NCBI GenBank assembly: GCA_900660155.1
Contig: CABFPE010000094.1
Span: 18,681 to 82,680, forward strand
Direction: 5' to 3'
Origin: Hofstenia miamia
Taxonomy: Eukaryota > Xenacoelomorpha > Acoela > Hofsteniidae
DNA: 64,000 nucleotides
Below are positions 46,834 through 59,164 of the stretch, one piece after another. The position numbers and the translations under genes are program-made. The notes beneath the pieces are model-generated. The model did not search any database and was not told the DNA's origin. It saw only the letters and a program-made list of their open reading frames with translations. The stretch's first letter is position 1; each line of letters opens with the position of its first letter.

Positions 46834-47282
46834 TTACTGAAAATTTCAATGAATAGCTGCTATATTAATGGTAAACGTAATATCGATGATGGATTGTGAA
46901 AAGGATACTCTATGAAGGAATCATGAAATTTACTCTAATCAACAGAAAGTAAAACTATGGGCCAAGCCTCTTAGTGCAAAAATTGTTTAGGACATAATCT
47001 ATGTCTTACGTAAACAACAACAAAATGCTTTATTAGCAAAATTGATTTCTTTTATAAAATAATACAATAAAATATTTCAAACATTTAAATAAACGCAATT
47101 TGTACTGCTTATCCGCATGTGCCGAAGTCATTTTGTCTTAAAAAATTTGTTTTTTAATAGGTTTAAATCTCGAAGTATTTAGCGCTGATCTTTTGTCTAA
47201 ATCGAGATTGTTCTATAGTTTGCAAATTGCATTTGAAATAATTTTGCTAAGTAAACAAATGTTATTGGATTAAAAATCGACA
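46834..47282. other. no gene recognised
   Basis: AT-rich sequence between the MITE and the LINE tail, without a recognisable feature. Confidence 0.35.
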
Positions 47283-49080
47283 CTTGCCTTATTATATTAT
47301 ATTATATTCTTTGCAACCCAAAAGTTGAAATACAAAATACAAAATCACCAGTGTGAAATATAGCAATATCGAGTATTTTTCCCGTAAAGTTTTTTGTATG
47401 ATAAAAGATTTCTCTGTTTTGTGCTGACGAGAAAACGGTACTTGTATTTGAATTCCACGATTTATGCTCTCTGACTGTGGGGATAAGATAATTTAGTGGA
47501 CATGCATCCGTGTAATGTATGTCTGGTAGAAAAATTCTCAAAACTCGCTTCTGTACACGCTCAATTGCCTCGATCTTGGTAGATGTTAATTGATGGTAAC
47601 AGACGGCTCAGCAATATTCCAATACGGATCTGATCAGTGATGTTTACTGTCAGACAAGCTGAAACTACCATACCGCGTCTATTCAGCGCTCGTATAAAGA
47701 AAATTCTTTTCGAAGCTTTTGTTGCTATGTGATTTGTGTTCACATTCTATTTCAGGTTGGACTGAATAACTACTCCCAAAAGAGTAGCAGATTTGACTTG
47801 GCTAAAGGTAATATTTTCTACTTTGATCCGAACAGGGTCCTTCCAATTTTTTAAAGAATGCAATGGTCAACTATTTGCATTTCTCTGGGTCCATAGTCAT
47901 TTGATTGGCATCACTCCCGCTTTTTACATCATGCGCCATTTGACGCGATTTCCAGCCTTCATTGATGTTCCCTTTGATCTCCTTTATCCATACTCATGTA
48001 TGATCTACAAATTTCGCATGCTGTGAATCTGGAGTATTCAGCAAAAGTGTGTCTATAAATAGGGTGAACAGCTATGGTCCAAACTTTGTCATTTGTGACA
48101 CTCCTGCAAATATATTCTGCCATTCTGACAAAACACCCGACGGAAGTTTCACGCGTTGTTTGCGGCCAGTTAAAAAGGATGAGATCCAATGGATACTTTC
48201 TTCACTGACTTCAATCTCTTTAAGGCGCTTAACGAGTATTGGCTGGCTAACTAGTTCGAAGGTTTTTATAGTCGGCGAGGAAAACTCTAAAATATGAATT
48301 TGTTTCATCCAATGATCTAAGCCAATTGTGGATTAAATCAATCAATACGTGACATTTTGATCTTTTGGGAATGACTCCAAATTGACGTTTATCTATGTTT
48401 GAAATAACTTTATTGATTAGTTCTTTTTCCAAGATAATTTCCTCGGCTATCTTAGAAACTGAATGAGTTAAGGCAATTGGTGGCAGATCTTTAACGGGTG
48501 AAATGACAGACTTTTTCTTTATTAGACAGCAAACAGCAGTTGTGAATAGAGACGCGTCACTCTCGGCCAATGACTGATTGATGAGAATCTGAATAGGGAA
48601 GGCTAACTCGAATGCAAACTCTTTCAAGGTCCAATTAGGAATAATATTGTCATAAATGTCTGGTCCAGATGAGTTCTTGGGATTGACGATTGACCCTATT
48701 CAACAATAAGTAAATTTCCAATTCTGTCACCCTCATTAGATTCTCGTTTCTCTTAATTGGTTTTCGCTCAAGGGAATCATTCAATTTGACACTGACGTAA
48801 GATCCATGTTGATTTGGTTTGCTCTGACATTGTTCGTTCATCTTACTCAATTCGCCACCTAAACAAGGAGTTGATATACGAGGTCATCGACCTCCGGAAA
48901 GCTTTTTTTATTGACGTCCACCACTCACTTGGATTACTCTTGATCAAGGAATTGAGATGTTTCCTTCTAAAACTCTTTCTAGTCTCCTTAATGATTCTGT
49001 TTACTTTGTTTCTCAGTCTTCTAAACTCATCATAATTCCTACACTTTAGGGCATGTTGTTTTTTTGATTTTTAACACCAC
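47283..49080 (-). mobile_element. LINE, 5'-truncated and broken (CR1/L2/Jockey-like RT)
   Basis: Read on the minus strand there is a pre-RT linker (about 49,060-48,840), RT motifs in several frames (KSVISPVKDLPPIALTHSVS; DKRQFGVIPKRS; VFLADYK; HWISSFLTGRKQRVKLPSG; a degenerate D-D box near 48,010), the post-RT region (ATKASKRIFFIRALNRRGM) and a C-terminal region to 47,302. The 3' end is an (AATAT)n tail at 47,290-47,309. Several stops and frameshifts make it inactive. Confidence 0.8.
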
Positions 49081-49139
49081 ACGTCATCCAAAGCTGATCA
49101 ATACCAACCTGCTTATTTCACACATTATATTTAATATTA

Positions 49140-49400
49140 AGTGTTGGATCTTTTTGTCTAAATAATTATATAATTTATAAAGTGGAAGGTACGTTAAGAG
49201 TNGCTGTAAAAGCCTGAATTTCGAAAAAACACCTTTTTTCTTATCAAAATCAATAGAAAAGTGTAAAAAGTTATTGAAAACTGATCATTTTGAGAAAGCT
49301 GCATATATAAAACCCTGCTTTTCTTTACTACTAATTTATAAAGTGGAAGGTACGTTAAGAGTCGCTGATAAAATATTACCTGATCCTATTAAGTAGTGTA
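49140..49400. repeat. direct repeat pair, about 157 bp apart
   Basis: TAATTTATAAAGTGGAAGGT followed by ACGTTAAGAGT occurs near 49,169 and again near 49,327. The interval contains ATCAATAGAAAAGTG and CTGCATATATA, similar to the MITE at 46.6 kb. One N lies at 49,202. Confidence 0.6.
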
Positions 49401-49559
49401 TTGGTTCGTGTTTCTTAACAAAATGAATTGCTCTCATTGTCCAATTAAATGTTTTTGATTGCTTATATTTCTTTTTTTGGATAAACTGCCAAGAAACAGT
49501 TCACATGAATAGTTGTATGAGCTCATTACCAAGGTGCTGACTATAGATCCTTAGACTCA

Positions 49560-50440
49560 CTGAAATTTCTTAATTGAGCCAAGTATCTAATTTCCAAGGA
49601 CATTTTTGATAGTTGAGTTGTTTATTGATCGTTACCCCAAGATATGTGATTTCATTTGCCTGATTTACTTGTTTATTCTGCACTATTAGATTTAAAGATT
49701 TAATTGCAAATTCTTTTCTTTTGGACAAAAAACAATGAATTACATTTATATTTAGTTTGTGTGAGTTGTAATATTCTATGAATTTTTCTACATCCATGAT
49801 TTTGTTCAGCTATTGATTTGTTTGGGTTCTCATTGAAATTTACCATGCAGGTGTCATCTGCGATTTATAAATTTTACTATATATAGAATACTGATGCAAA
49901 CTATTTGTATGTATAGTAAATAGCAACGGACTCATAATTGTGCCTTGGAGTACACCTCTTATGGGTTTTTTTTGTATGCAGAGTGTATACCATTGGCCCT
50001 TACTCGTTGCAACCGTTCTGTTAAGAAACTTTTTATTAAACTACAACTGTTATTGCTGATACCACAGTGAGAAAGTTTGTTGGAAAGAATTTTAAAATCT
50101 ATACTATCGAATGCTTTGCACTTAAATCAAGCAAAGCAACTGATCCGCACTTATTATTGTTCAAGTTTGATCGAATTGCCTCGTGAAATTTAATAGCGCA
50201 TCTACCATTGATACTCCCTTTTTAAATCCAAATTGGGTCGTGCTAATAATATTATGGGTATCAAGATATTCGATGATTTGATTACCTAGGAGGTGTTAAA
50301 AAATATTTGAGAATGGATTTGTCAGAGCTATTGGTCTTTAACTATTTCCTATTAAAGGATCTTCATTCTTAAAAATTGGAATTATATCCGCTCTTTTGGA
50401 TGAATTTGGAAATGTATTGAAAAAGTGCTATGCAATCTTT
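49560..50440 (-). mobile_element. LINE fragment, broken (reverse transcriptase)
   Basis: On the minus strand: ISTTQFGFKKGVS (about 50,250), a GTIMSPLLF piece (about 49,950), IADDTCMV as the catalytic box (49,842-49,866), and NEITYLGVTINKQLNYQKC (about 49,620). The order is right for LINE RT, but the pieces fall in different frames. It is distinct from the neighbouring LINE at 47.3-49.1 kb. Confidence 0.75.
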
Positions 50441-51008
50441 AGCACTTAGAGCATTTACAGTCCTGCATGTCCAACAGTGAAAATGATGCATAATGCTATA
50501 AAATAATGACATAATTTTCTGCAGTGTTCTTTGCATTGTTAAGCAGTCACACTGTTAGGTACTGAAGAAATGATAGACAGTAAATTGAGTTTTGCTTTAT
50601 TTCATTATTTTGCTTGCCACATAGCGTTTCTTTACACAATGAAAACCAGTAGTAAAAATGGTACTTTCGGATAATTTTGGAAGCTACTACAGATTTTCAA
50701 GTTGTTGATAAACCAAAATTTCAACAGAAATCGAGTGTTTTAAGTTTAAATTAAAATATTAACGAAGTACCTAGTCTAGTTAACATTTATGAATGACAAG
50801 TGAGAAACAATTGAAATTCGTTAGTCAAGTATCACAGAGTAATAGATTTTATAATTAATTTGGCACCTTTTGTTCAAGCGGATTAATTATTTGTACAGAC
50901 ATTATGAGACAAGGAGTTACTTTTATATTGTACTTGATTCAATAAGCACTGCGTTCAGAACAATTCAATTTTAAGGTTGTCAAGCATTAGTGTTAGTGTT
51001 CAGTGTAC
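50441..51008. promoter_or_regulatory. upstream region of the MGYCC gene
   Basis: No gene is seen. It presumably holds the promoter and 5' UTR of the plus-strand gene starting at 51,009; I cannot point to a TATA box or other element with confidence. Confidence 0.3.
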
Positions 51009-54000
51009 ATGGGATACTGTTGTTCTAAATCTGTTCACGTTAACGACGATTTCGAATCTGATTCATCTCAAAGTGAAAGAAGACAGAATTCAGGAAAACT
51101 CCAGGTAACTGTCTAAACTACTAGGCAACGTAGAATATTGTTATTTTAGAGATCAATAATTTATGCTTTGAGCAGATAAAGCGAGAAAAACTAAATTGTG
51201 TTATATAAAATATTTAAGGGTCTGATTAAGGTTTTAGCCGTATGTAGATGTATTTCATATGCAGTAGAAGATAAATTTCTGGGAACTCGAAATTTTTTTC
51301 TAATGAATGTGCAATACATGTATATGCACAATTGCATGAATAGCAATCACTTCAAAATCATAAAAACATTTATTACAATTTGATTATTTTATGAAATCAG
51401 TTAGAAGTGATTTCATTCATTGTGTGTTAAAATTTAAAAATTTAGAGTGGGAACTCTGATCACGACCAACTATTGGAGCTTAAGGTATTTAAAGTAACAT
51501 TATAGCATAAAATGAGGTTTTAATCTACAAATCTAAAGCTTTCGAAAAATGTCAAGAGGTTCCTTATATTGTAAACAGTGGCTTCAAACCCCTTAAAAAT
51601 CAAAGGAGCTAGAAGTTCTAAAAAAATTTTTTTGTGAAAATGGGTAAAGAATTTAATACCATAACCTTAAACAGCTTTGGAATTTCTGAATTTTTAATGA
51701 TTTCTCACGAGGGCAGAACAGGATACGAAGCGTCTACCTCGATTACGGTTGCTTTGTTCGATTTCGTCATCCCAGATGCCTTTTTCATTGATAACTCTTA
51801 CTCAAATGGTTTAGGAGGTCTGTCTACACATAGGAAATTAGTGTAAGTTCGGCGTTGCATCCCTATGCTATAAACCTTAGTGTTCTTACTAATAAGGAAT
51901 GTTAGGTATGAAGTGTATTAAAATAATTTTTATAAAAATCGAAATTTTCAAAGAAAAATAGTCAATCTTTTCAAGTACTTTAACCACAGGAATACACTTT
52001 GTGTAAACTTTCAACATTATGTTCAAGCACACTCACCAATAGATATGTCAATGGCTCACGATTTCTAAATTTCCTAATAGACATGGAGAAAATTCGGTGA
52101 AATTGTATAAAAAGCCAGCAGAAATTATTTTACAATAAATTACCAAGGATTTTTCATAAAATCTGAAAAGCAACACAATAGAGAGTCGCTTCTCTTTTTG
52201 TTTAAGTCTAAAAATTATGATCTGTGGTGAGCTGTTGCAGTTGATATCTGACTTTGAGCAGGGGGATCCTTAATGAGGCTTGAGCAGCCAACTGTGAAAA
52301 GAAGTGTGTTGGATTAGCTGATACACCATGGGAGAAAGAAATCATGATTATTTGAGCCTTAATTATAGGGAATAATTTTAATGAATTCAAAGTAATCGGA
52401 ATTTTCATCAAAAAATAGTTAATCTTGTCAAATACCAAAGGTACTGCAATTTTATACAAATTAACATCACTTCATGGGTGCACATTCACCAACAATTTGC
52501 AAATTTGGAGAAAAGTTTTTGGAAAATTTGGGAAAACGGCGTGTACTTTTAAAAAACTCACAAACATTTAATTATAAAATAATAAAGAATAACTTTATTT
52601 AGCTGCTGAAGGCAGACACTACCAAAATATAAACCAAGTCAAATTTTACGGCAGCGAGGACAGTGACAAGAGATAAAGTAGAAGCAGATGGAAGAGTAGG
52701 TGAAGTTGGAGAAGAACTCAGTAAAAAGGAAAGACATCAAAGTGCGCAAATTAGTGATGGTAGACCGACCCAGAAGGTTACCATGCTGAGAAGAGGAGAT
52801 GAGGTGACGAAATTTAGGTAACACGTAACGAAAGACAACGCGCTCAAAGATTATTGACAGCCGAGAAAGAATAGCTATTGGATGATAAGAAGTGACTTGA
52901 GAGGAGGGAAACTGATTGGATTTTACAAGCGGCGAGATCCAAGATGTTTCCCAGCAAGGGGGAAACCCTTAGGGGAGCAAATATAGGAGAAAAAATGCTT
53001 TAAATGGATGGAAAGATTTGAAAAGGTTTCATGAATTACAAAGGATGGGATGCCATCAGGATAGCAAGTACCAGACAACTTGCAAGACTTAAGTATGAAG
53101 GAAATATCGTGGCCGTTGAAGATGATTTCACATAGGCTAATCAGTGGGGAGGTGGTAGGTGGACCAGGGCAGAGAGAGAGAGACAGGACCAGAAAAATTG
53201 AAGGCGAAATAGGCATTGAAGAGATCAGCAACAAAGTATGAAATAACTTGGTGAAGGAAGGTGTACCAGTCATCAACAGAGAAAGAATCATTAAACATGA
53301 GGAGTGAAGAAGAAAGACCAGCATTTAGAGATACAAAGTCTCTGTTAGATTGACAAATGGGTGATAAGACAGTTAAATCGGAACAGGGACAACAGAGATG
53401 CAAAAAATGTGATCAGGATGTCAAGGTTAAGGCGACGTGAGGTAATGAGAACACCACCATGACGACCATTAGAGTGATCCATACGGCAGAGAGCCTTAAG
53501 TGTGAAAAACAACGGAAAGATCAAACCAGATTTCAGTAATGAAAATGAAGTCAACAGAAGACTTCAAGAAGAAATTGTAAAACTGAGATGACGGTTTAAT
53601 GAGATAAGACTGTGAGCATTGACGTGTAAGCAACAGAAACAAAAGTTGCGATGAGCTGTAAGTTTCAAAATAGGAGATGCAGAAAGTGAATCACGATGGT
53701 GGGGATGAAGGCGAAAAGATTTGCGCTGATCATCAGAGAGGCGATAGTATCGGATCAAGAGGCCAACCGACCACACTTCAGGATCCATGAAAACATGATG
53801 AGACTCTTGATTACAGACAATATGGTAGGAGACGAATGGATAGGAATGGGAAGGACATCATCAAATTTGAGTGAGGAGGAACGGAGGTAATCAGCAACAT
53901 CAGAAGCAGAAACAGAGCTAGCAAAACGGGCAATATAGATGTGAGCTTTACGAAGAGGATGAGGAAGAGAACTAATCGGAACAGCAGGCAGTCGACAGCA

Positions 54001-57000
54001 AGAACTAGTGCCAAGAATGTGACGAGGGTGATCATTGCGGTGAGTAAGCGGTGGAACAGACTGTTCAAGGGCAGGCGGCAGAACAGTAGAGGGAGCAAAA
54101 GCAGGAGCAGAGAGTGGGGCAGGATGATTGGGTGTGAGGTGGAAGATCTGTAGGAGAACATTTGAGATTGCATGGACGAGACATCGGAGGTGAGCTTATT
54201 AATGGACAACATTGGAATGGCTGATATTGGAAGACTGGTATGAAATGAAGCAGAGAGATAATGTATTCCTTCTTTAATGCACCAACCACAGAAGCAAATT
54301 GGGCATCAGAAAAATTCTGAAGGTCTGTAAGAGACACACTAGCCGAATGCATGACTAAAATCTAATTAATTTGTGTAATAAACAATAAGGGTAAATTTTA
54401 AGGGTAATCATTAAGTGACATTCTTGAAAAATGCGTAAACTTTGTTTAGACTGGCAAAATTTATAAGCCACGAATGTATCTTTTTAACATAGCACAATTT
54501 ACGCATTTAACAAATTTTTATAAAAAATAGTTTGTTGCTCAAACTACTAGTAACCAGTTTAAAATTCAAATTAATAAAATATGCTCTCAAAAATTCAAAC
54601 AGGAATATGTTTGCTTCTGTACGCAATTTTGCTTAAGGAAAAACGATTTCTTGCAAAAAGTAGTTTTCTTTGGGAATCTGTCAAAAAAATTATTTTCAGC
54701 GTCATTCTAAGCTTGCATGTACATTATATGTTTTGACAACCTCAAACATGAAATTGAATGTTTGTAAATAAATACTTTGAGAAAAAACTTTTGCAGCAGT
54801 TGTCATAAATCAAAACATTGCCCAATTCAAAAAGTGCAAAACTTCGTGCATGCTAAGATGTTTTTGGTTTTGGGACAGGATCCTTTCAGAAAAAAACTGA
54901 ATTGCTAGTTGCTTCTTCAAACATGGAAGACATATATAGAATTTATTTGTCTTTTCTGGCTTTAGTGAAATAGATTAGAATTTCAGTAAAATTTCAACTA
55001 TCTTTTACTTCGAATAAAAAATAATATTGAAGCATCGTATTTATTGTAATCACTAATATATGAAATTTCTGCAAATTATTGCTGTAAAATCTCGTTTGTA
55101 CATTACAAACATATTAATTTGGAAGTTTTTTTTGAAAATTACAGTATTTTTATTAGCAATTGCATAACAATTCGCTTTATAATACTAAAAGGCGGCCAAG
55201 TTCAAAAAACAGATAAAATCCTGATAGCTGCACATGCAACATTTATGTTGTTAATGAACAGGGTGGCCTTAAGCCCCTCTAGCCCCCAGGTTTGACGCCA
55301 CTGTTGTACAATCACTTGATTCTTAAAACACTTTGATAACATTTGCCAGAAATCCATTATTCACAAATAGGAAATGTGTTGCCACACGAAGCATTTCTTG
55401 TCAGACAGTTATCCCAACCAGAAATAAACTATTTTCAAGAATTGAGTTTAAATTTCTCTATAGTTATGTATTGACAAACCTTTTGAGCACATGTTTCGAA
55501 GTTTTCGACATAGCAGAGAGGGGAACTCAGGACCTAGTAAATTGCAATGCAAAAAGGAACACGAACTGCAGAAAGTGTGACTATCGTTTCACTTAAGTGG
55601 CAAAATATCAATAAAAGCGTGCTAAGCGCAAGGTTGCCTATCTGCGAGAATTATGGAAAATTAGGAAAATCTTATTCTAACTTTTCGATTTCAATTTTCA
55701 ATTGTTTGTATTTATTTAAAGAAAAAGATCGAAATAGGTTGCAGATGAAATAAGAGAATAACCAGTATTTCAAAAATCCCAACAATCGATAGCAACTAAA
55801 TATTGTCGTGAAAAATTGCATCATCCCAACATTTTTAAATTACAGTACAGAAGAAACACCATCCTCTGCATTTTGTATTATTTCGAAGAGAAAATCTTAT
55901 TGTCGACATATAAGACCAAATGGTACAACTCAAATTATTCCTTCTGTACTGCTTTTTAAAGAGAATTACTACTTGCCAGAGATTCTACCATTTCATTTGT
56001 TGCTATTAATGTTTAAATGTTTTATATTGAGTCTTGTATCTATCATGTAATGTCAATAAACGCTTTACATTACAACTATTACTAAAGTATATTTATAGGC
56101 TGGGTCAAAATAATGGTATTAATCATCTTGATTATATACATGTATCTGATCCAGAGATGGAACCGGCTACCGGTAAAATTACCGGCCGTTTACCGGCCAA
56201 AATTAAAAAAACATTGCTTTTTTTATTTGAAAAAGTTGGGAATATTTTGCTTAGTTTGAGATAAAATCTATGAAAATCTAAAGGTTCAGAAAATTTTATT
56301 GCTTCAGTAGGCTACTGCATTGAAATTGGAATAATACTTAAATTTATCTTTTTGGAATCACTCATTAATTTTGACTATAAATTGAGTTATTTTGTTTTTG
56401 ATTATGTAATTTTGTTTCAGTTTTTATGGAACTAATTAGTAATAATATGTACAGATGAGTTACTAACAATAATGAAAATTGATCTGCGAAACTTACACTT
56501 GAAAAATTAAGAAACTGCATAAAAATTTGAACCCTTGTATTTTTCTAATATTGGATAGGACACTCAAAATATTTGAGCGATTTTCTCTTGCAAACATATT
56601 CCAACGTAATTGAGACACATCCTACCAGAAGAGTAAATGTGTTTGGCTCTAGCGAAGAAATTTTAAATATATTTATTTGTTTACTTACTTCTTTATAATT
56701 CAACATTAAGTGAGGCTGGATGCCCCAGCAATGCCAACCGTAATGACTGATAATGTAACATTTAGTTTTATATACTTTAACTATCACAGAAAATATACTA
56801 AATAAACAAACTGAAACGTTCACAATTTAAATTCATTGAAAAACTAAAAACTGATTAAAGGTATGCAAAGAATTGATATGTATATAGAAAATGTCAAAAT
56901 TGTGATTTGGTAGAAATATTGTTATAATAGTTTGAAAATTGCTTTATGCAATATAAATTTTTCAATCACAATGCGAAATTTTCAAGAATATAACGGATTA

Positions 57001-59126
57001 TATATATATATATAACAATGGCGTCGCGTCTTTAGGCCCACTAGAAATTGTTATAAAAAATATTCTTAAAACTATATATTTGAAGAAAATACAAATTTGA
57101 ATATTTCGAAGTGATAGAAATTAAATAATGCGTTTAATACATAAAGTTGCATTATTAATAAAGAAACTACTACGGCCGTCTCAAGCACAATATCTATCCA
57201 GAAACGACGAAGCGACATTTAATAATGCTATCTAGATTTGCTACGCATTCGTTTAAGAGCCAAACAAAAAAGAGCATAGCATTTCAATGCTGGGTCCGTT
57301 AATAATATGAATTTTGTTAAAGATTTCTTCGTACTACGCGACGCGTGATGGAATCAATCTCCTTGCAAAAAAATCTGAGGTAGGGCCCGTAGGTCCACGG
57401 GCCGGGCATACGGGCTCCGAATATAGAGTGATTAATTTTTGTTGATCGAGGATAATAATTCTAAAAATTCACTTCTTTGAAGTTTATGTTCCATTTATTT
57501 TCAATTTTCTGCAAGGATTCTATATATCTGTGTACATGTACTTCGTGTAACACTAACCTAAAATGTAAATTTAGGGCAGAAATTATTACATTTTACATAA
57601 AATATTACACTAAGCCACATAAAACTGATGGTTTTCATCCACTTTAAAGAGTTTCATTTTACAGTCATATTATGATAATTGCTTTCATTGATAAAATTAT
57701 AGTACTTAGGTGCACTCATTAAAGAATTTCTTGTTTCTAAGAAAAAAATATCTTGAAATTTTATGAAATTAATCAAGAGAATTTCATCTTGAAATACACC
57801 AGTTGAGTGATTAATCTGTTGAAATAGTATCTTCGAAATTACATTTTAATATCAAAAAAACAATTTTAGTGTAATATATAAGAGATTTATATCTAGAAAT
57901 TAAATATTTCGAAAAAAATATCTATTAATGATGCACTCAACGCAAAGTCATTCCTTTGTGATAGTGGCAGAGCAAGATTTTACCAGTGTTGTATAAATTT
58001 TATGCTCACAATCTCCGAAAGCAGGCACACAACTTTATTTATGCAAATCATTTAGATAAATTTGACGAAGTTTCTTGTACATGTATATATGTGTTAACAA
58101 TTTGCAAATAAATGCGGATTTTGCTGAAATTTACAAATATATTTTCGAATAAATATTAATAAATGTCTCTTCTCATAGTTTGCATGAAGGAATGTATAAT
58201 ATTGCATTGAAATATTTTATCAAAAAACATATCTGAAATTTTTCAGCTGCAAAATGAACAATTTAAATTTGTTTCTACATATATATTGCTCTTTAAAAAA
58301 ACTATTTTAGAATGAAACATTATAATTTCCTAGTCATGGATAACATCTTCATTGGCAGCTTTATTAGATTAGAATTGTTTGTTTGGAATAATACCGTCTA
58401 TTCAGAGTGTTGAGAGTAAGTTCTTCTGTAAGCCGCAAAATGTGCGCCCGCAAATCTATCGTAGAATGACAAAATTATCGTAAATATATTGTTTATACAT
58501 TTTCCGTAAAATTTTTTGTTGAAATATTGCCAAGCATTGCTTTGACAATCATTCATTGCGCACCTCTACCCCTGCTTATTGCATGCATTCTTGAATACAT
58601 AGACATTACTGCAAAGATTTTCCAAATTCCTCGACTATAATCTTGCTTGTTATTTCTTCAGAATTATGCCTAAATTTTCACATTGATTTACAAGAAGACA
58701 TGATGAACTTGGTCAATCTAGTCTTCAGGTGTAATTTTGAAAAATTGCATGGCGGAGCTTCGCATCATGATGAAATGTTGGAATTCAAGGCGCATAAACT
58801 ATTGTTTGTAAACACTATTAAAATCGAATTGTGAACGTTACTATTAATTGTTTCGGTAGCACATACATGTTCTAGACCAAAAACGCCTCATAAATTCTGG
58901 ATATCAATGATATAAATGTAATAGTACAAATGGCCCACTGAATTGGCCATGTAAAAAATGAAAGTGTACATGTTATCTAGCCATAGATATCTTGATTTCA
59001 AATTGCAAAATATTCACAGTTGTGCACAAAATAATGTTAAATTAGCATGAAATTTATGTTGTACTTAAAAATCTTTTATGAATATTTTACATCAGGGGCC
59101 TTGGTATAAAATTTTCTATGCTACTC

Positions 59127-59164
<38 letters not shown>

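Noticed and set aside
51009-51104. Identity as LAMTOR1 (p18), which also starts MG-CC and is acidic
   Set aside because: Beyond the lipidation signal the sequence does not follow LAMTOR1, and many membrane-anchored proteins share this start.
53696-54153. Plus-strand arginine-rich open frames
   Set aside because: They mirror the GC-richer LINE on the minus strand, which has recognisable endonuclease and RT motifs.
55333-55753. Overlapping open frames of 87 and 68 residues
   Set aside because: They have no domain, no convincing splice sites, and lie in a long transposon-filled intron.
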